Shown piece by piece: positions 44,732 through 53,574 of a stretch of DNA of 64,000 nucleotides. Under the pieces are notes generated by a model. That model ran no database searches, was not told the origin of the DNA, and saw only the letters and a program-made list of their open reading frames with translations. A program made the position numbers and the translations under genes. The stretch's first letter is position 1, and each line of letters begins with the position of its first letter. Source of the stretch: Congregibacter variabilis (lineage in GTDB: Bacteria; Pseudomonadota; Gammaproteobacteria; Pseudomonadales; Halieaceae); assembly GCF_045689235.1 (NCBI RefSeq), contig NZ_CP136864.1, forward strand, positions 930,001-994,000. The letters run 5' to 3'.

Positions 44732-46420
44732 CTATGGAGCGGTTACTTCACTTAAGGGCTCGCCTACTGCGCCCGATGGCGCTTCGATCCCCAGCTTGTT
44801 CGAGAGCGTCGGCGCTATGTCGTAAGGGGCAACAACCCTGCTAACCGTCTTGCCCTTGAGCCTGTTACCGGCAAAGATGACGGGCACATGTCGATCATAG
44901 CGCCAGGGCGAGCCGTGACTCGCTGCGACCACCAAACCGTCAAAATCGTTAATGAAAGATCCAGATTTGAAAACCACATAGACATCGCCGGAGCGCTTGG
45001 CCTGATGGTTAGCTGAGACAAACTCCGCAATATCGCCACCGACGGTGGACCCTGTAACTATATCCGTCGCGGTGTAAGCGTAGGCAACATCAGCCTTAGC
45101 CAACAGGAGGCCGGCTAAGGCTGTCTGTACAGAAGCCAGATCAAGTCCCTGCTCCCTCACGAGGTCACGATCAAGGTAGATGTAGGGATGAAAGTACGTC
45201 TGCACAAGATCAACGTCGACCGCGAGGAATCCGCGCAAATCAGTGTTGAGTTTATCCGTGGACACCACCTCGTCATCAACGTACTGCGCGGTTTGATTGA
45301 GTTCCTGAAGATACCCTGGCGCTTCTGGCCCTCCATGATCCGCCGACAGCACAATCAATGTATGTTGCAGACCCACGGTACTGTCGACATATTCAAAGAG
45401 CTCAGCAAGGCTTTTATCAAGACGAATCAGATTGTCTTCCATTTCAAGACTGGAGGCGCCGAACACATGACCGACATAATCCGTGGATGAAAAACTCACG
45501 GACAAGTAGTCGGGAACATCGTCCTGCCCCAAACCCTCGGCCGCCAGCAGCGCCTTGGCAAAATCCAGCGTGATTTCATCACCCACAGGACTTACCGTCA
45601 GCAGCGTAGTGAAGTATTTGCTATCGCGTCCGCCCCAGGAATGCGGAAACGTTCGACCAAAGCCGGCGACATCAGTTTCCCAGTCATTGTCATCCTGCGC
45701 TATTCGTTGATAACTCTCTGCTGCATTACTCAAAGCCCAGGACGCATCAGCAAAACGGTCTAGTTTTCCTGCGCGGTTCCAGTCTAAAACCCACTGTGGA
45801 TATGCTTCGTAATAGTAATTGGAAGTAACAAACTCCCCCGCCGCTTTTGAAAACCAAAAAGCCTTACCGCTTTGGCCCGCAAGTGGAATCGCCCCACGAT
45901 CTTTAACAGAAACCGCGAAGATTTTGCTGTCTTTGGGATAGCGAATCGCTAATTGATCTGAGAAGGTTGATGACAAGAGTGCCCGGGGAGATCGTCCGTC
46001 GCTATTGGCAACCCGCTGTGTGGGATCAATCTCACTGGACTTATCTACGTCGGCGTTAGCGCTCAGCAGCGCATAGTTGGAGTCCTCAACGTTATAGACC
46101 AATGTGTCGGCATCGCGATCAAGCCACACGTTACCCACCATGCCGTGCACGGCTGGAATGGTGCCCGTTGCCAAAGAGCTATGGCCTACGATCGTTTCGG
46201 TGTTGGCATGCCTGTAATTCGCATTGGTGTACCAAACGCCATGCTTTGCAAGGTAGCGAAAGCCTCCAGAACCAAACTGCTCCATATGACGCAGAGGCAA
46301 GTCACCCCGGAGTTGATCAACGGTGACCTGAAGCACTAAGCGTACCTCTGGTGCTGCAGTGACGGTCGCACTCAGAAGAACAGCAGCGCCTGCAATACCG
46401 ACACGACGAAAAATACCCAC
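44732..46420 (-). CDS. PafA-like alkaline phosphatase (secreted)
   Basis: 562 residues with a signal peptide (to VTAAPEVR). A type-I phosphodiesterase/alkaline-phosphatase fold: metal Asp in VTVDQLRGD, nucleophile Thr76 in ANTETIVGHSS, TGTIPAVHGMVGN, and SVKDRGAI with K173 and R175, which correspond to the two phosphate-binding residues typical of PafA. LSADHGGPEAPG gives the later metal ligands. PafA is a calcium-activated phosphate-irrepressible phosphomonoesterase of marine bacteria. No PHO-box-like repeat is seen upstream, in line with constitutive expression. Convergent with the GGDEF gene. Confidence 0.88.
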   Translation of the reverse strand: MGIFRRVGIAGAAVLLSATVTAAPEVRLVLQVTVDQLRGDLPLRHMEQFGSGGFRYLAKHGVWYTNANYRHANTETIVGHSSLATGTIPAVHGMVGNVWLDRDADTLVYNVEDSNYALLSANADVDKSSEIDPTQRVANSDGRSPRALLSSTFSDQLAIRYPKDSKIFAVSVKDRGAIPLAGQSGKAFWFSKAAGEFVTSNYYYEAYPQWVLDWNRAGKLDRFADASWALSNAAESYQRIAQDDNDWETDVAGFGRTFPHSWGGRDSKYFTTLLTVSPVGDEITLDFAKALLAAEGLGQDDVPDYLSVSFSSTDYVGHVFGASSLEMEDNLIRLDKSLAELFEYVDSTVGLQHTLIVLSADHGGPEAPGYLQELNQTAQYVDDEVVSTDKLNTDLRGFLAVDVDLVQTYFHPYIYLDRDLVREQGLDLASVQTALAGLLLAKADVAYAYTATDIVTGSTVGGDIAEFVSANHQAKRSGDVYVVFKSGSFINDFDGLVVAASHGSPWRYDRHVPVIFAGNRLKGKTVSRVVAPYDIAPTLSNKLGIEAPSGAVGEPLSEVTAP

Positions 46421-46524
46421 AGTAAAAACTCCTAAAAACTCGAATAACTAAAGATCTTTGCCTACCCGCTGGCATCGCAAGCTTCTTTATTGGCTAACTT
46501 TACAGCAAACACCCCCGCGAGAAT

Positions 46525-47799
46525 GTGTCCTTGCCACCAACAAATACTTCCTCTGAAACATCAAAGGCCCTACTCTTGTCTTTTAACTCGATAACCGCCC
46601 GGCTCACTTCAATGAAACTTGCGCTCAACCCTGATGTACTCAATGCCATTGACCCCCCCATAGCTGAAGCTCATTCCTGGATTGAAGGACGCGAATTTTC
46701 TGCTGATAAGCCGCTGTTGGACCTCGCGCAGGGTGTGCCTAGTTACCCCCCAGCCGAGGCGATCAGCGCGCACGTAGCTGAGCGCGCCCAGCTGTTCGAG
46801 ACCGCACAGTACACCGGTATCAAGGGTATCCCCGAGCTACGGGAGACACTCGCAAACCATGTAAGCAAGCGATACCGTGGACACGTCTCAGCAGAAAACA
46901 TATTGATCTCTGCCGGTTGCAACCAGGCGTTTTGTCTTGCTATCCAGGCGCTGGCTCGCGCCGGCGATGCTGTAATGCTGCCCGTGCCCTATTATTTTAA
47001 CCACCAGATGTGGCTGGAAATTCAGGGAATCGATGCGATTCATCTTCCCTTTCGCCACGACCGAGCGGGCGTGCCGGACCCCGAAGAAGCCGTGGCACTG
47101 CTAACGCCCAACACCAAGGCGATTGTGCTGGTATCTCCCAGTAATCCAACGGGAGCGGTCTATCCACCCCAGGTCATCAGCGAGTTCAGGGATCTAGCCG
47201 CACAGCGTGGTATCGCACTGATCCTGGATGAGACCTATCGCGACTTCCTTACGGATGAAAACGGCCCACCCCATAACCTGATTCAAGAAGGTCACTGGGA
47301 CGAAACACTTGTGCAGCTTTACAGCTTCTCCAAGACCTTTAGCCTTACCGGATACCGGGTGGGCGCTGTGTCTGCCAGCGCACGAGTTATCCAGGCCGTG
47401 GCCAAAGTAATGGACACTGTACAGATCTGCACACCGCGTATTTCTCAGGACGCAGCGCTGTTTGGTCTCAAGCACGCCTGGCCGTGGGTGGAAGAGAAAC
47501 GCGTCATGCTCGCCGCTCGCGAAAACGGCATGAAGCGTATTTTTCAAGACAATGATCTGGGTTATGAACTTATTTCTGCCGGTGGATATTTTGCATATAT
47601 TCGCCACCCATTCGAAAACATGACAGCAAAGCAAGTTGCCCGAAGCCTCGCAGACAATCAAAACATCCTGTGTTTGCCGGGCAGTTTTTTTGGGCCCGGA
47701 CAGGAGCGCTTTTTACGCTTTGCCTTCGCGAATATCCAAGAGAGCGATATGGACACACTTGCAGCAAGATTGAAAGAAAGTGCGACGGCATTGAGCTGA
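46525..47799 (+). CDS. Class I/II PLP-dependent aminotransferase
   Basis: 424 residues as read from GTG 46525; ATG 46612 would remove a 29-residue leader that does not resemble the family, but neither start has a clear RBS. Fold-type I motifs: NILISAGCNQAF, VSPSNPTGAVYP, LILDETYRDF and SFSKTFSLTGYRVG with the PLP lysine. Typical of aspartate/aromatic or kynurenine-type aminotransferases; the substrate cannot be fixed. A single gene, divergent from the PafA-like phosphatase. Confidence 0.9.
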   Translation: MSLPPTNTSSETSKALLLSFNSITARLTSMKLALNPDVLNAIDPPIAEAHSWIEGREFSADKPLLDLAQGVPSYPPAEAISAHVAERAQLFETAQYTGIKGIPELRETLANHVSKRYRGHVSAENILISAGCNQAFCLAIQALARAGDAVMLPVPYYFNHQMWLEIQGIDAIHLPFRHDRAGVPDPEEAVALLTPNTKAIVLVSPSNPTGAVYPPQVISEFRDLAAQRGIALILDETYRDFLTDENGPPHNLIQEGHWDETLVQLYSFSKTFSLTGYRVGAVSASARVIQAVAKVMDTVQICTPRISQDAALFGLKHAWPWVEEKRVMLAARENGMKRIFQDNDLGYELISAGGYFAYIRHPFENMTAKQVARSLADNQNILCLPGSFFGPGQERFLRFAFANIQESDMDTLAARLKESATALS

Positions 47800-47828
47800 T
47801 AGCGGACACGGATGCCCGCAACAATCGG

Positions 47829-49349
47829 TTACAGCTGTCCTCGGATGGGCAGCAAGCGAGTCATATTTGCCAAGAAGCGTTTCCACCAGCCTGTCTCGGG
47901 CTCTTTGCTCAAGACAGTGTCCTGACCGTTCACGCTGGAGCGCCAGCGTAAAGCATCATCTTCCAGATAAACCGCGTAGGCGTTGTTAGGGAGTTCGTTA
48001 TACATTCCCTGAGCAAAAGCTCCGGCAAATTCCGGACTATCGATAACCACACCCATTTCCGTGTTGAGGTTAGCCGAGCGAGGGTCCCAGTTGAACGAGC
48101 CTATAAAGAGGTAACGCCTGTCAACCACAAACGCTTTTCCGTGTAGCTTACTATCGGCATCAACGGAATCAGAAGCCTTGGTCCCCTCCATAACGATGTC
48201 CCCGCGAAGTTCGAAGAAGCGCACACCCTCTCGTAATAGTGGCTTTCGAGCCGGCGCATAACCCCCGTACACCACAAGATGGTCATTAGCTGCCAAGCCG
48301 TTGGTCAACACGTCGATCTGCACACCCCGCTTTGCAATACCGGTGAGCCACTCCACTCCGCGCTTTCGGGGCACAAAGTAAGGCGTAAGCACCAAGAGTT
48401 CCTCCTCGGCCATCGCTGCCACTCTCCCAAGCGAGTAACTCAGCTTATCTTCTGCTTTGGCTTCATTCGACAGGGCTTTGTCGGGAGAGTCATACACCAG
48501 TCGGTAAGGAGACCAAAAATAATCCTCAACATCAGCATTTGACAATTCCAGAGCACGCTCGCCCACGAGACTCGCGTAAGGTGTCCCCAGAAGCGACTGC
48601 TTTGACGCGCCTAACTCGGTACGCAATTGCGATAACTGAGCAGGTCCACTGGCCGCGTCAGAAACGTACTCGTAGGGAATGCTGTATCGATCGTTCCAAT
48701 AGCGATCAAACATGGCTGACGCGTCCCGCGCCACCGAACCTGCTGCTACCGCATCAATGTCGCCAAAGTTGTATGCCGGATTCGCTGCAAAGTACTCCGC
48801 TGCAATATTTCGACCGCCCAGTATTAGCAGCTCCTGGTCCGCAATGAGTGTTTTGTTGTGCATTCGACGTGAGAGCCTGTGTATATCCCAGGCATCAAAA
48901 CCTCGTACACCACGACTCGCAAAGGGATTAAAAAGGCGAAGGTCTAGATTGGGGTGGCTATTAAGAGCCGGCAACTGATGCTCTATCTCGGCTGTGCCTA
49001 TATCGTCGATCAGCAAACGCACGCGCACGCCGCGATCCGCCGCCTTCAATAGCGCCTCAAAAAAGACGGCGCCTATGGGATCGTTGCCCACCAGATAATA
49101 CTGAACGTCGAGGGTCTTTTCGGCCAAGCCTATAACGAGTAGCCGCGCTGAGAGGGCATCCACCGCCAAGAGTAGCGGCGAAAAGCCAGACTCCGGGTGT
49201 CGCTGCTCTCGCAAAGGCCCCAGGGCACGCCCCAAACGGGTATCACTGGTATCAACATTCGCGTAGCTGGGCTCTCGGGGCTCGTCAAAGTCCACGCTCG
49301 CGCAGGCAGTTAGTAGAGACGCTAAAAGCAGCGCTGCAAATCGACTCAC
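47829..49349 (-). CDS. Phospholipase D-superfamily lipoprotein (cardiolipin synthase-like)
   Basis: 506 residues from GTG 49349, chosen because a lipoprotein signal follows at once (FAALLLASLLTAC); the frame stays open to 49472. Two HKD motifs are present: HNKTLIADQELLILGGRN and HGKAFVVDRRYLFIGSFN, each followed by the Asn/Glu context of PLD enzymes. The protein would be anchored in an envelope membrane by the lipid. Such lipoproteins resemble YmdC/ClsC-type phosphatidyltransferases, but a nuclease or toxin role is not excluded. Convergent with the aminotransferase gene. Confidence 0.87.
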   Translation of the reverse strand: MSRFAALLLASLLTACASVDFDEPREPSYANVDTSDTRLGRALGPLREQRHPESGFSPLLLAVDALSARLLVIGLAEKTLDVQYYLVGNDPIGAVFFEALLKAADRGVRVRLLIDDIGTAEIEHQLPALNSHPNLDLRLFNPFASRGVRGFDAWDIHRLSRRMHNKTLIADQELLILGGRNIAAEYFAANPAYNFGDIDAVAAGSVARDASAMFDRYWNDRYSIPYEYVSDAASGPAQLSQLRTELGASKQSLLGTPYASLVGERALELSNADVEDYFWSPYRLVYDSPDKALSNEAKAEDKLSYSLGRVAAMAEEELLVLTPYFVPRKRGVEWLTGIAKRGVQIDVLTNGLAANDHLVVYGGYAPARKPLLREGVRFFELRGDIVMEGTKASDSVDADSKLHGKAFVVDRRYLFIGSFNWDPRSANLNTEMGVVIDSPEFAGAFAQGMYNELPNNAYAVYLEDDALRWRSSVNGQDTVLSKEPETGWWKRFLANMTRLLPIRGQL

Positions 49350-49721
49350 CCAGCCCGAGTATGGCGACGACGTCGCAGTGACGCCATGAGTAACACCGCC
49401 AGTTATGCCGAGTCGTTCTGGAATTTGCCTAGGGCACGCTAATTTAATCATGCCCGCAGAATATAAGAGCACAGCTCGACTGGCAATTCAGAGCCAGAAA
49501 CCGATGGGTTTTCTCCCAAGCAGTCTGAAGAACCACTATCGCGCAGCAGTGTAAAAGGCGCTGAGTTCACAGACAGACCCTGATTTGGCCTGCGCCGAAT
49601 CACTAATAAAAGAGAAGACATGGGGGATTACCAGGCGCAACACACTGTGTACCGAAGCCCTGGGGGCCTAACAGCATTTGACCTGGGGGCCTAACAGCAA
49701 TTGAAATGAAGCCAATAAAAA
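49350..49721. other. Region upstream of the PLD lipoprotein and past the tRNA genes
   Basis: Between the chosen PLD start (49349) and tRNA-Asp no complete gene can be supported. It contains a possible longer N-terminal reading of the PLD gene (to 49472) and the direct repeat at 49659-49699. The rest shows no clear promoter or RNA signature. Confidence 0.4.
49659..49699. repeat. 18-bp direct repeat beside the tRNA genes
   Basis: CCTGGGGGCCTAACAGCA occurs at 49659-49676 and again at 49682-49699, identical, with 23-bp spacing, 23 nt past the 3' end of tRNA-Asp in the direction of transcription. It could be an element in tRNA 3' processing or termination, or the remnant of an insertion near a tRNA; no integrase is present. 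Confidence 0.7.
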
Positions 49722-49798
49722 TGGCGGAGCGGACGGGACTCGAACCCGCGACCCCCGGCGTGACAGGCCGGTATTCTAACCAACTGAACTACCGCTCC
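49722..49798 (-). tRNA. tRNA-Asp (GTC)
   Basis: The minus strand gives a full cloverleaf with acceptor GGAGCGG/CCGCTCC, D-loop AGTTCAGTTGGTTAGAAT, anticodon stem-loop CCGGCCTGTCACGCCGG with GTC, and T-arm GCGGGTTCGAGTCCCGT. An encoded CCA ends the gene at 49722. Confidence 0.97.
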
Positions 49799-49869
49799 AG
49801 GGTAGACAACGCGTAATACACTTCACTTGTTTCCCTGGGGAAACTCGGCTCAAGAAGCCTTTAGCAACG

Positions 49870-49945
49870 TGGTGGGTGATGACGGGATCGAACCGCCGAC
49901 CCTCTGCTTGTAAGGCAGATGCTCTCCCAGCTGAGCTAATCACCC
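49870..49945 (-). tRNA. tRNA-Val (TAC)
   Basis: The minus strand reads GGGTGATTAGCTCAGCTGG, then CTGCCTTACAAGCAG with anticodon TAC, a T-arm CGGCGGTTCGATCCCGTC and CACCCACCA with encoded CCA at 49870. Seventy-one nucleotides separate it from tRNA-Asp, so the two are likely one transcript, Val first. Confidence 0.96.
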
Positions 49946-50066
49946 GCGTTGGAGGGGCGCATTATAGAGCCTTGCCTTTGACTGTCAACGGATTTTACCC
50001 CGGGGATTAAACATCTACATCGGCAGGCCCCTATTGCCCGCGAATTCATCAAAAAACGCCGCAAAA

Positions 50067-50093
50067 GGCGGGGGTTTTTGCAAAAAGCCCGCC
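50067..50093. repeat. Near-palindrome between tRNA-Val and queD
   Basis: A 27-bp nearly perfect palindrome (GGCGGG-ggtttttgcaaaaagc-CCGCC) stands next to an A6 tract and a CGCC-gcaaaa-GGCG mini-hairpin (50051-50070). It can form terminator-like hairpins on either strand and lies 65 nt before queD. Its function is unknown; a terminator or operator are both possible. Confidence 0.4.
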
Positions 50094-50157
50094 TCCAAGA
50101 CTTTCAATTCACCACGCTTAGGTTGAACATACGCGGGTTTTCAACAGGATATTACAG

Positions 50158-50511
50158 ATGGAAATCTTTAAGGACTTTCACTTTGAGGCAGCGCATCGCC
50201 TACCCAAGGTACCGGCAGGGCATAAGTGCGAGAGACTGCATGGTCATTCTTTTCAATTGCGGGTCTACGTTGCAGGAGAGCCCGGCGAGGTAACCGGCTG
50301 GATCATGGACTTTGGTGATATCAAAGCGGCCTGCAAACCGGTGATCGCACAGCTTGATCATTACTACCTAAACGACATCGAAGGCCTGGAAAACCCCACC
50401 AGCGAAAACCTGTGTCGTTGGATATGGGACCGCCTTGTACCTGCCTTACCCACCCTGGCAGGCGTCGAGATTCGTGAAACCTGCACTTCCGGATGCATCT
50501 ATAGAGGTTGA
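50158..50511 (+). CDS. queD: 6-carboxytetrahydropterin synthase QueD
   Basis: 117 residues from ATG 50158. Zinc-binding His residues appear in FEAAHRLP and LHGHSF, catalytic Cys in GHKCERLHG, and the C-terminal SENLCRWIWDRL and EIRETCTSGCIYRG fit QueD. It makes 6-carboxy-5,6,7,8-tetrahydropterin from dihydroneopterin triphosphate in queuosine synthesis. No other que genes are near. Confidence 0.95.
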   Translation: MEIFKDFHFEAAHRLPKVPAGHKCERLHGHSFQLRVYVAGEPGEVTGWIMDFGDIKAACKPVIAQLDHYYLNDIEGLENPTSENLCRWIWDRLVPALPTLAGVEIRETCTSGCIYRG

Positions 50512-50928
50512 TGACAAGGGCTTTGCCATAGAGCTCTGCGCAACGTTACCAAGCAGCGATGTGTTACTGCTGTAATGGTTACGGGAGGTAGCATTGCAAA
50601 ATTGTTATGCACAGCGGTAGTGCGTATGACAGAAATATTGAAGTTACGTTACATGCCGCAGGTTCGCTCTAACATAGTCGCTATAACCAACTGATTTTTA
50701 TGTATTTTATGGCATTGTTCGAATTTTAACCAGCGCAGCAAAGACACCGCAACGCTTGAGACTGCGGGCATGCTAAACAAATTGTGCACCGCTTTATCCA
50801 CAGGTTTTGTGGACAACCCGCAGTAAATAGATGAATGGACAGGCGATTATCTGACTACCCGTCGATCTGTTGAGACACATCCACAGAATCGAACAAAAGC
50901 TAAAGGATTTTAGAGCAGTGAAACCTAA
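50512..50928. other. 417-nt gene-free region with DnaA-box-like motifs
   Basis: No ORF or known RNA is evident. A perfect DnaA-box TTATCCACA (50794-50802) faces an 8-of-9 copy, TTGTCCACA on the minus strand (50808-50816), five nt away; a 7-of-9 copy ACATCCACA is at 50877-50885. An AT-rich stretch lies at 50690-50735. It may be a DnaA-titrating or DnaA-regulated site; an origin is unlikely because dnaA, gidA or rpmH are not here. Confidence 0.45.
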
Positions 50929-51552
50929 ATGAGCGCATGGGAGTGGCTGAGTCTGGCCAGCCTTTGTTTCGCAGGAGCCGCTTCACCGGGGCCGAGTCTT
51001 GCGGTCGTCGTTAGTGCCAGTCTTGGCGGAGGCAAACTGGCGGGGCTGGCAGCGGCGTGGGCGCATGCCCTGGGTGTGGGACTGTACGCTGTATTAACTG
51101 TACTTGGCTTATCCGCATTACTGGCTAACGCAGCCTGGTTGTTCCTTGGCTTACAAAGCGCTGGCGCTATCTATCTGCTGTGGCTGGCCTGGGGACTGTG
51201 GCGTAGCGCTCAGTCCTCAACAGCAGAGAGTAAGCCTACGATCAAGAGCGCGGCAGCGTCAGCACGCGACGGATTCACGATTGCTTTTCTCAATCCAAAG
51301 CTTGCGGTCTTCATGCTCGCATTGTTCTCGCAGTTCGTTCGGCCCGACGCAAACATTGAGATTCAAGCGATCCTCATCTCCACAGCAACGCTGATCGATG
51401 GGCTCTGGTATACCTTTATTACGCTGATGCTCACCCGAAAAAAATGGATTTCGGTGCTTAAAGCGAATGGCGCTGCGATCGACCGGGTTTTCGCGGGACT
51501 ACTCGCACTTCTGGCCTTGACCATTTTGACACGGCTGCTGTCCTCGCTTTAG
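50929..51552 (+). CDS. LysE/RhtB-family amino acid exporter
   Basis: 207 residues, six hydrophobic segments. The N-terminus SLCFAGAASPGPSLAVV is the LysE/RhtB GPxxxxV signature, followed by GGGKLAGLAAAWAHALG. FLNPKLAVFMLALFSQF in the middle also fits. These proteins export amino acids such as homoserine, threonine or lysine. The RBS is poor. Convergent with DUF3301. The DnaA-box cluster lies just upstream. Confidence 0.9.
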   Translation: MSAWEWLSLASLCFAGAASPGPSLAVVVSASLGGGKLAGLAAAWAHALGVGLYAVLTVLGLSALLANAAWLFLGLQSAGAIYLLWLAWGLWRSAQSSTAESKPTIKSAAASARDGFTIAFLNPKLAVFMLALFSQFVRPDANIEIQAILISTATLIDGLWYTFITLMLTRKKWISVLKANGAAIDRVFAGLLALLALTILTRLLSSL

Positions 51553-51562
51553 CCGGCCATCC

Positions 51563-51886
51563 TCAGTGAACCGTAGGCGACTCAGCAACCAATACGGCCT
51601 GCAGTCGCGGCCCAAGCATGATGATATGTCCAATCTCCCGTCCCACACCGTCGCGGCTATATTCAAAACGGTATTGGCGCCAGATATGCCATCGCCCTTT
51701 GCTGTCGCGACTGAGTGAGGTTTTGGATAGCGCCACAGACTGGTCCAATAACTGAATGTCGGCCAGCTCGGACGAGCGCTTTGCCGCTGCCACGGCCAAC
51801 TCGCGTACCCGAGTTGCGCTGAATACATACCATGCAAGCCCGCCGAATACCGCCACGAAAACTAAATCCCAAATACTTAGCGTCAT
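51563..51886 (-). CDS. DUF3301 small membrane protein
   Basis: 107 residues: one N-terminal membrane span (about residues 4-22), then ADIQLLDQSVAL, RYRFEYSRDGVGREIG and LGPRLQAV, the DUF3301 core. Its ATG overlaps the esterase stop in ATGA, suggesting coupled translation. Function is not known. Confidence 0.8.
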   Translation of the reverse strand: MTLSIWDLVFVAVFGGLAWYVFSATRVRELAVAAAKRSSELADIQLLDQSVALSKTSLSRDSKGRWHIWRQYRFEYSRDGVGREIGHIIMLGPRLQAVLVAESPTVH

Positions 51887-52728
51887 CCCTGACTGCCCTC
51901 TTTGCCAAGACTCTGTTTCAAAAAATCGAGTACTGAACGGTTAAATACCTGTGGCTTTTCTGCATGCAGCCAATGCCCCGTATCGGGAATACCTTGAAAT
52001 CTGGCCCTTGGAAACAAATCCAAAGCAGCCCTCATTCCGACCTCATCCACGTAATCAGACGCCAAACCGTACACGAATAGAGCAGCCCCCGGATACACCG
52101 GCCCTGTTGGCGACTGGCGAAAATTTTCGTAGTTGTCCCGTAATGCAGAAGCATTGAATCGCCATGTATAGACACCTTCATCATCGCGCTTCAGACTCAT
52201 GGTCAAAAACTGCACCACCGAAGGCTCTGACACTGACCCTTGCATGAGTTCCCCCGCCTCACTGCGGGACTTGGGTCGTGCCGCTTCTACTGCAGCAATA
52301 GCCGAAAACACCGCATCATGTGATGCGGGATACTCCACCGGCGCGATATCAGCCACGACTACTGCGCTGATATGCTCCGGCCAACTGAGAGCCATCTGCA
52401 TAGCGACCTTTCCGCCCAGGGAATGTCCCACGACGGCAACGCGAGAGAGGCCCTTATTCTTCAGGTAAGCAAAAACACTCGCTGCAAGATCATGCAGATC
52501 GGAGTTTTCCTGCCAGGACGAGCGACCGTGGTTAGGAAGATCCAGTTGGTGCACCTCAAAATCGCTGGCAAGCGCCCGCGCCAAGCCACCCAGATTACTC
52601 CCCATGCCAAATAGGCCGTGGAGCAGAATGACCGGCGAGCCCACCCCGACAACGCTGGCATGCAGCGTCGGCTCCAAGGCTTTATTGTGCCCGGACCGCT
52701 CTTTGTTCGCTGCCAAGTTTGCTACCAT
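51883..52728 (-). CDS. ybfF: Alpha/beta hydrolase, YbfF-like esterase
   Basis: 281 residues from ATG 52728, with AGGAAG about 6 nt before; GTG 52734 is in frame also. Oxyanion motif LLHGLFGMGSNL, LDLPNHGRSSW, nucleophile VVGHSLGGKVAMQ, acid and His in GIPDTGHWLHAE, ending DFLKQSL. These match the YbfF acyl-CoA/short-chain esterase. Cytoplasmic. First gene of a pair with DUF3301. Confidence 0.85.
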   Translation of the reverse strand: MVANLAANKERSGHNKALEPTLHASVVGVGSPVILLHGLFGMGSNLGGLARALASDFEVHQLDLPNHGRSSWQENSDLHDLAASVFAYLKNKGLSRVAVVGHSLGGKVAMQMALSWPEHISAVVVADIAPVEYPASHDAVFSAIAAVEAARPKSRSEAGELMQGSVSEPSVVQFLTMSLKRDDEGVYTWRFNASALRDNYENFRQSPTGPVYPGAALFVYGLASDYVDEVGMRAALDLFPRARFQGIPDTGHWLHAEKPQVFNRSVLDFLKQSLGKEGSQG

Positions 52729-52769
52729 GCGCACTTCCTAATCATCGTCAGAACATGTTACCCAAGAAT

Positions 52770-53546
52770 ATGTCAAAAAAGCTGCTAGTCCTTATCGCGT
52801 CCACTCTCATTTGGCTCACTGCCTGCGCTACCGGCGGAGGATACAACCCTACGGTTTTTCCCTTCGAAATAGAGACCGAGCGTTTGTCCGAGTCCCCGGT
52901 ACGAACAGTGGTGATACCCCACGTTAATCTTGGCAGCCCGTCGCGCAACCATCTGGAAGATGTCGCGCCCCGCATCGACGCGCGGGTCAGCAGCTACCTC
53001 AAGGCCAATGGCTATAAAGTCCTACCCCAGCGAGAGTTCAAGCAGCACTGGAACGCAGCGGTGCGCGCCTTTGGTGACCCGGTGGACCCAACTACCGGTC
53101 GAGTCAACATGAAAACCTTTTCGCAAATTATGCAAAGCGTTCGTGACCGCTTCATTGAGAACGGCGACCTCGATGCCTTTGTGTTTACAGATCTCGTAGA
53201 ACTGGACGTACCATTCAATGGTGGGCTCAAACACATCGGTCGCTGGGACGGTGTCGCTCGTCGCCCGTCTATGCAAGGCCCGGGCACCGGCGTAAGCGCG
53301 GACTTCGACTGGTCCATGACTGCCGCTGTCGCCTCTATACAGGTCACTATTTTTGACACTGAACTAAAGCGACTGTTTGTCAGCCGCGGCGGACTGGACG
53401 CTACCGATGCTATTGATGCCCGGTCTTCCACGGGGCGTTACATACGTCGCAGATCCATGCTGGAGAACAATGACTACGTAGACGAAGGCATCGCGCTGGC
53501 GCTACACCCCCTGATTGAGATGAAAGACTACCCCGGCAACCCCTGA
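52770..53546 (+). CDS. Putative lipoprotein
   Basis: 258 residues from ATG 52770, chosen because a lipoprotein signal (LIASTLIWLTAC) follows the short basic leader MSKK; ATG 52755 is also in frame. The mature protein begins with a mixed alpha/beta region (VVIPHVNLGSPSRNHLED, LKANGYKVLPQREF) like other exported TPR-less lipoproteins of unknown role. I do not recognise a named family. Convergent with the crotonase gene. Confidence 0.72.
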   Translation: MSKKLLVLIASTLIWLTACATGGGYNPTVFPFEIETERLSESPVRTVVIPHVNLGSPSRNHLEDVAPRIDARVSSYLKANGYKVLPQREFKQHWNAAVRAFGDPVDPTTGRVNMKTFSQIMQSVRDRFIENGDLDAFVFTDLVELDVPFNGGLKHIGRWDGVARRPSMQGPGTGVSADFDWSMTAAVASIQVTIFDTELKRLFVSRGGLDATDAIDARSSTGRYIRRRSMLENNDYVDEGIALALHPLIEMKDYPGNP

Positions 53547-53574
53547 AGACAGCCCGGGGCATCACTTCCCTGAT

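Noticed and set aside
46421..46524. PHO box before the PafA-like gene
   Set aside because: No TGTCA-type direct repeats with 11-bp period in the region.
49722..49945. tRNA-linked prophage or genomic island
   Set aside because: No integrase, phage genes or repeat of the tRNA 3' end seen in the window.
50512..50928. Chromosomal replication origin
   Set aside because: DnaA-box-like sites are few and dnaA, gidA, rpmH and parAB are absent nearby.
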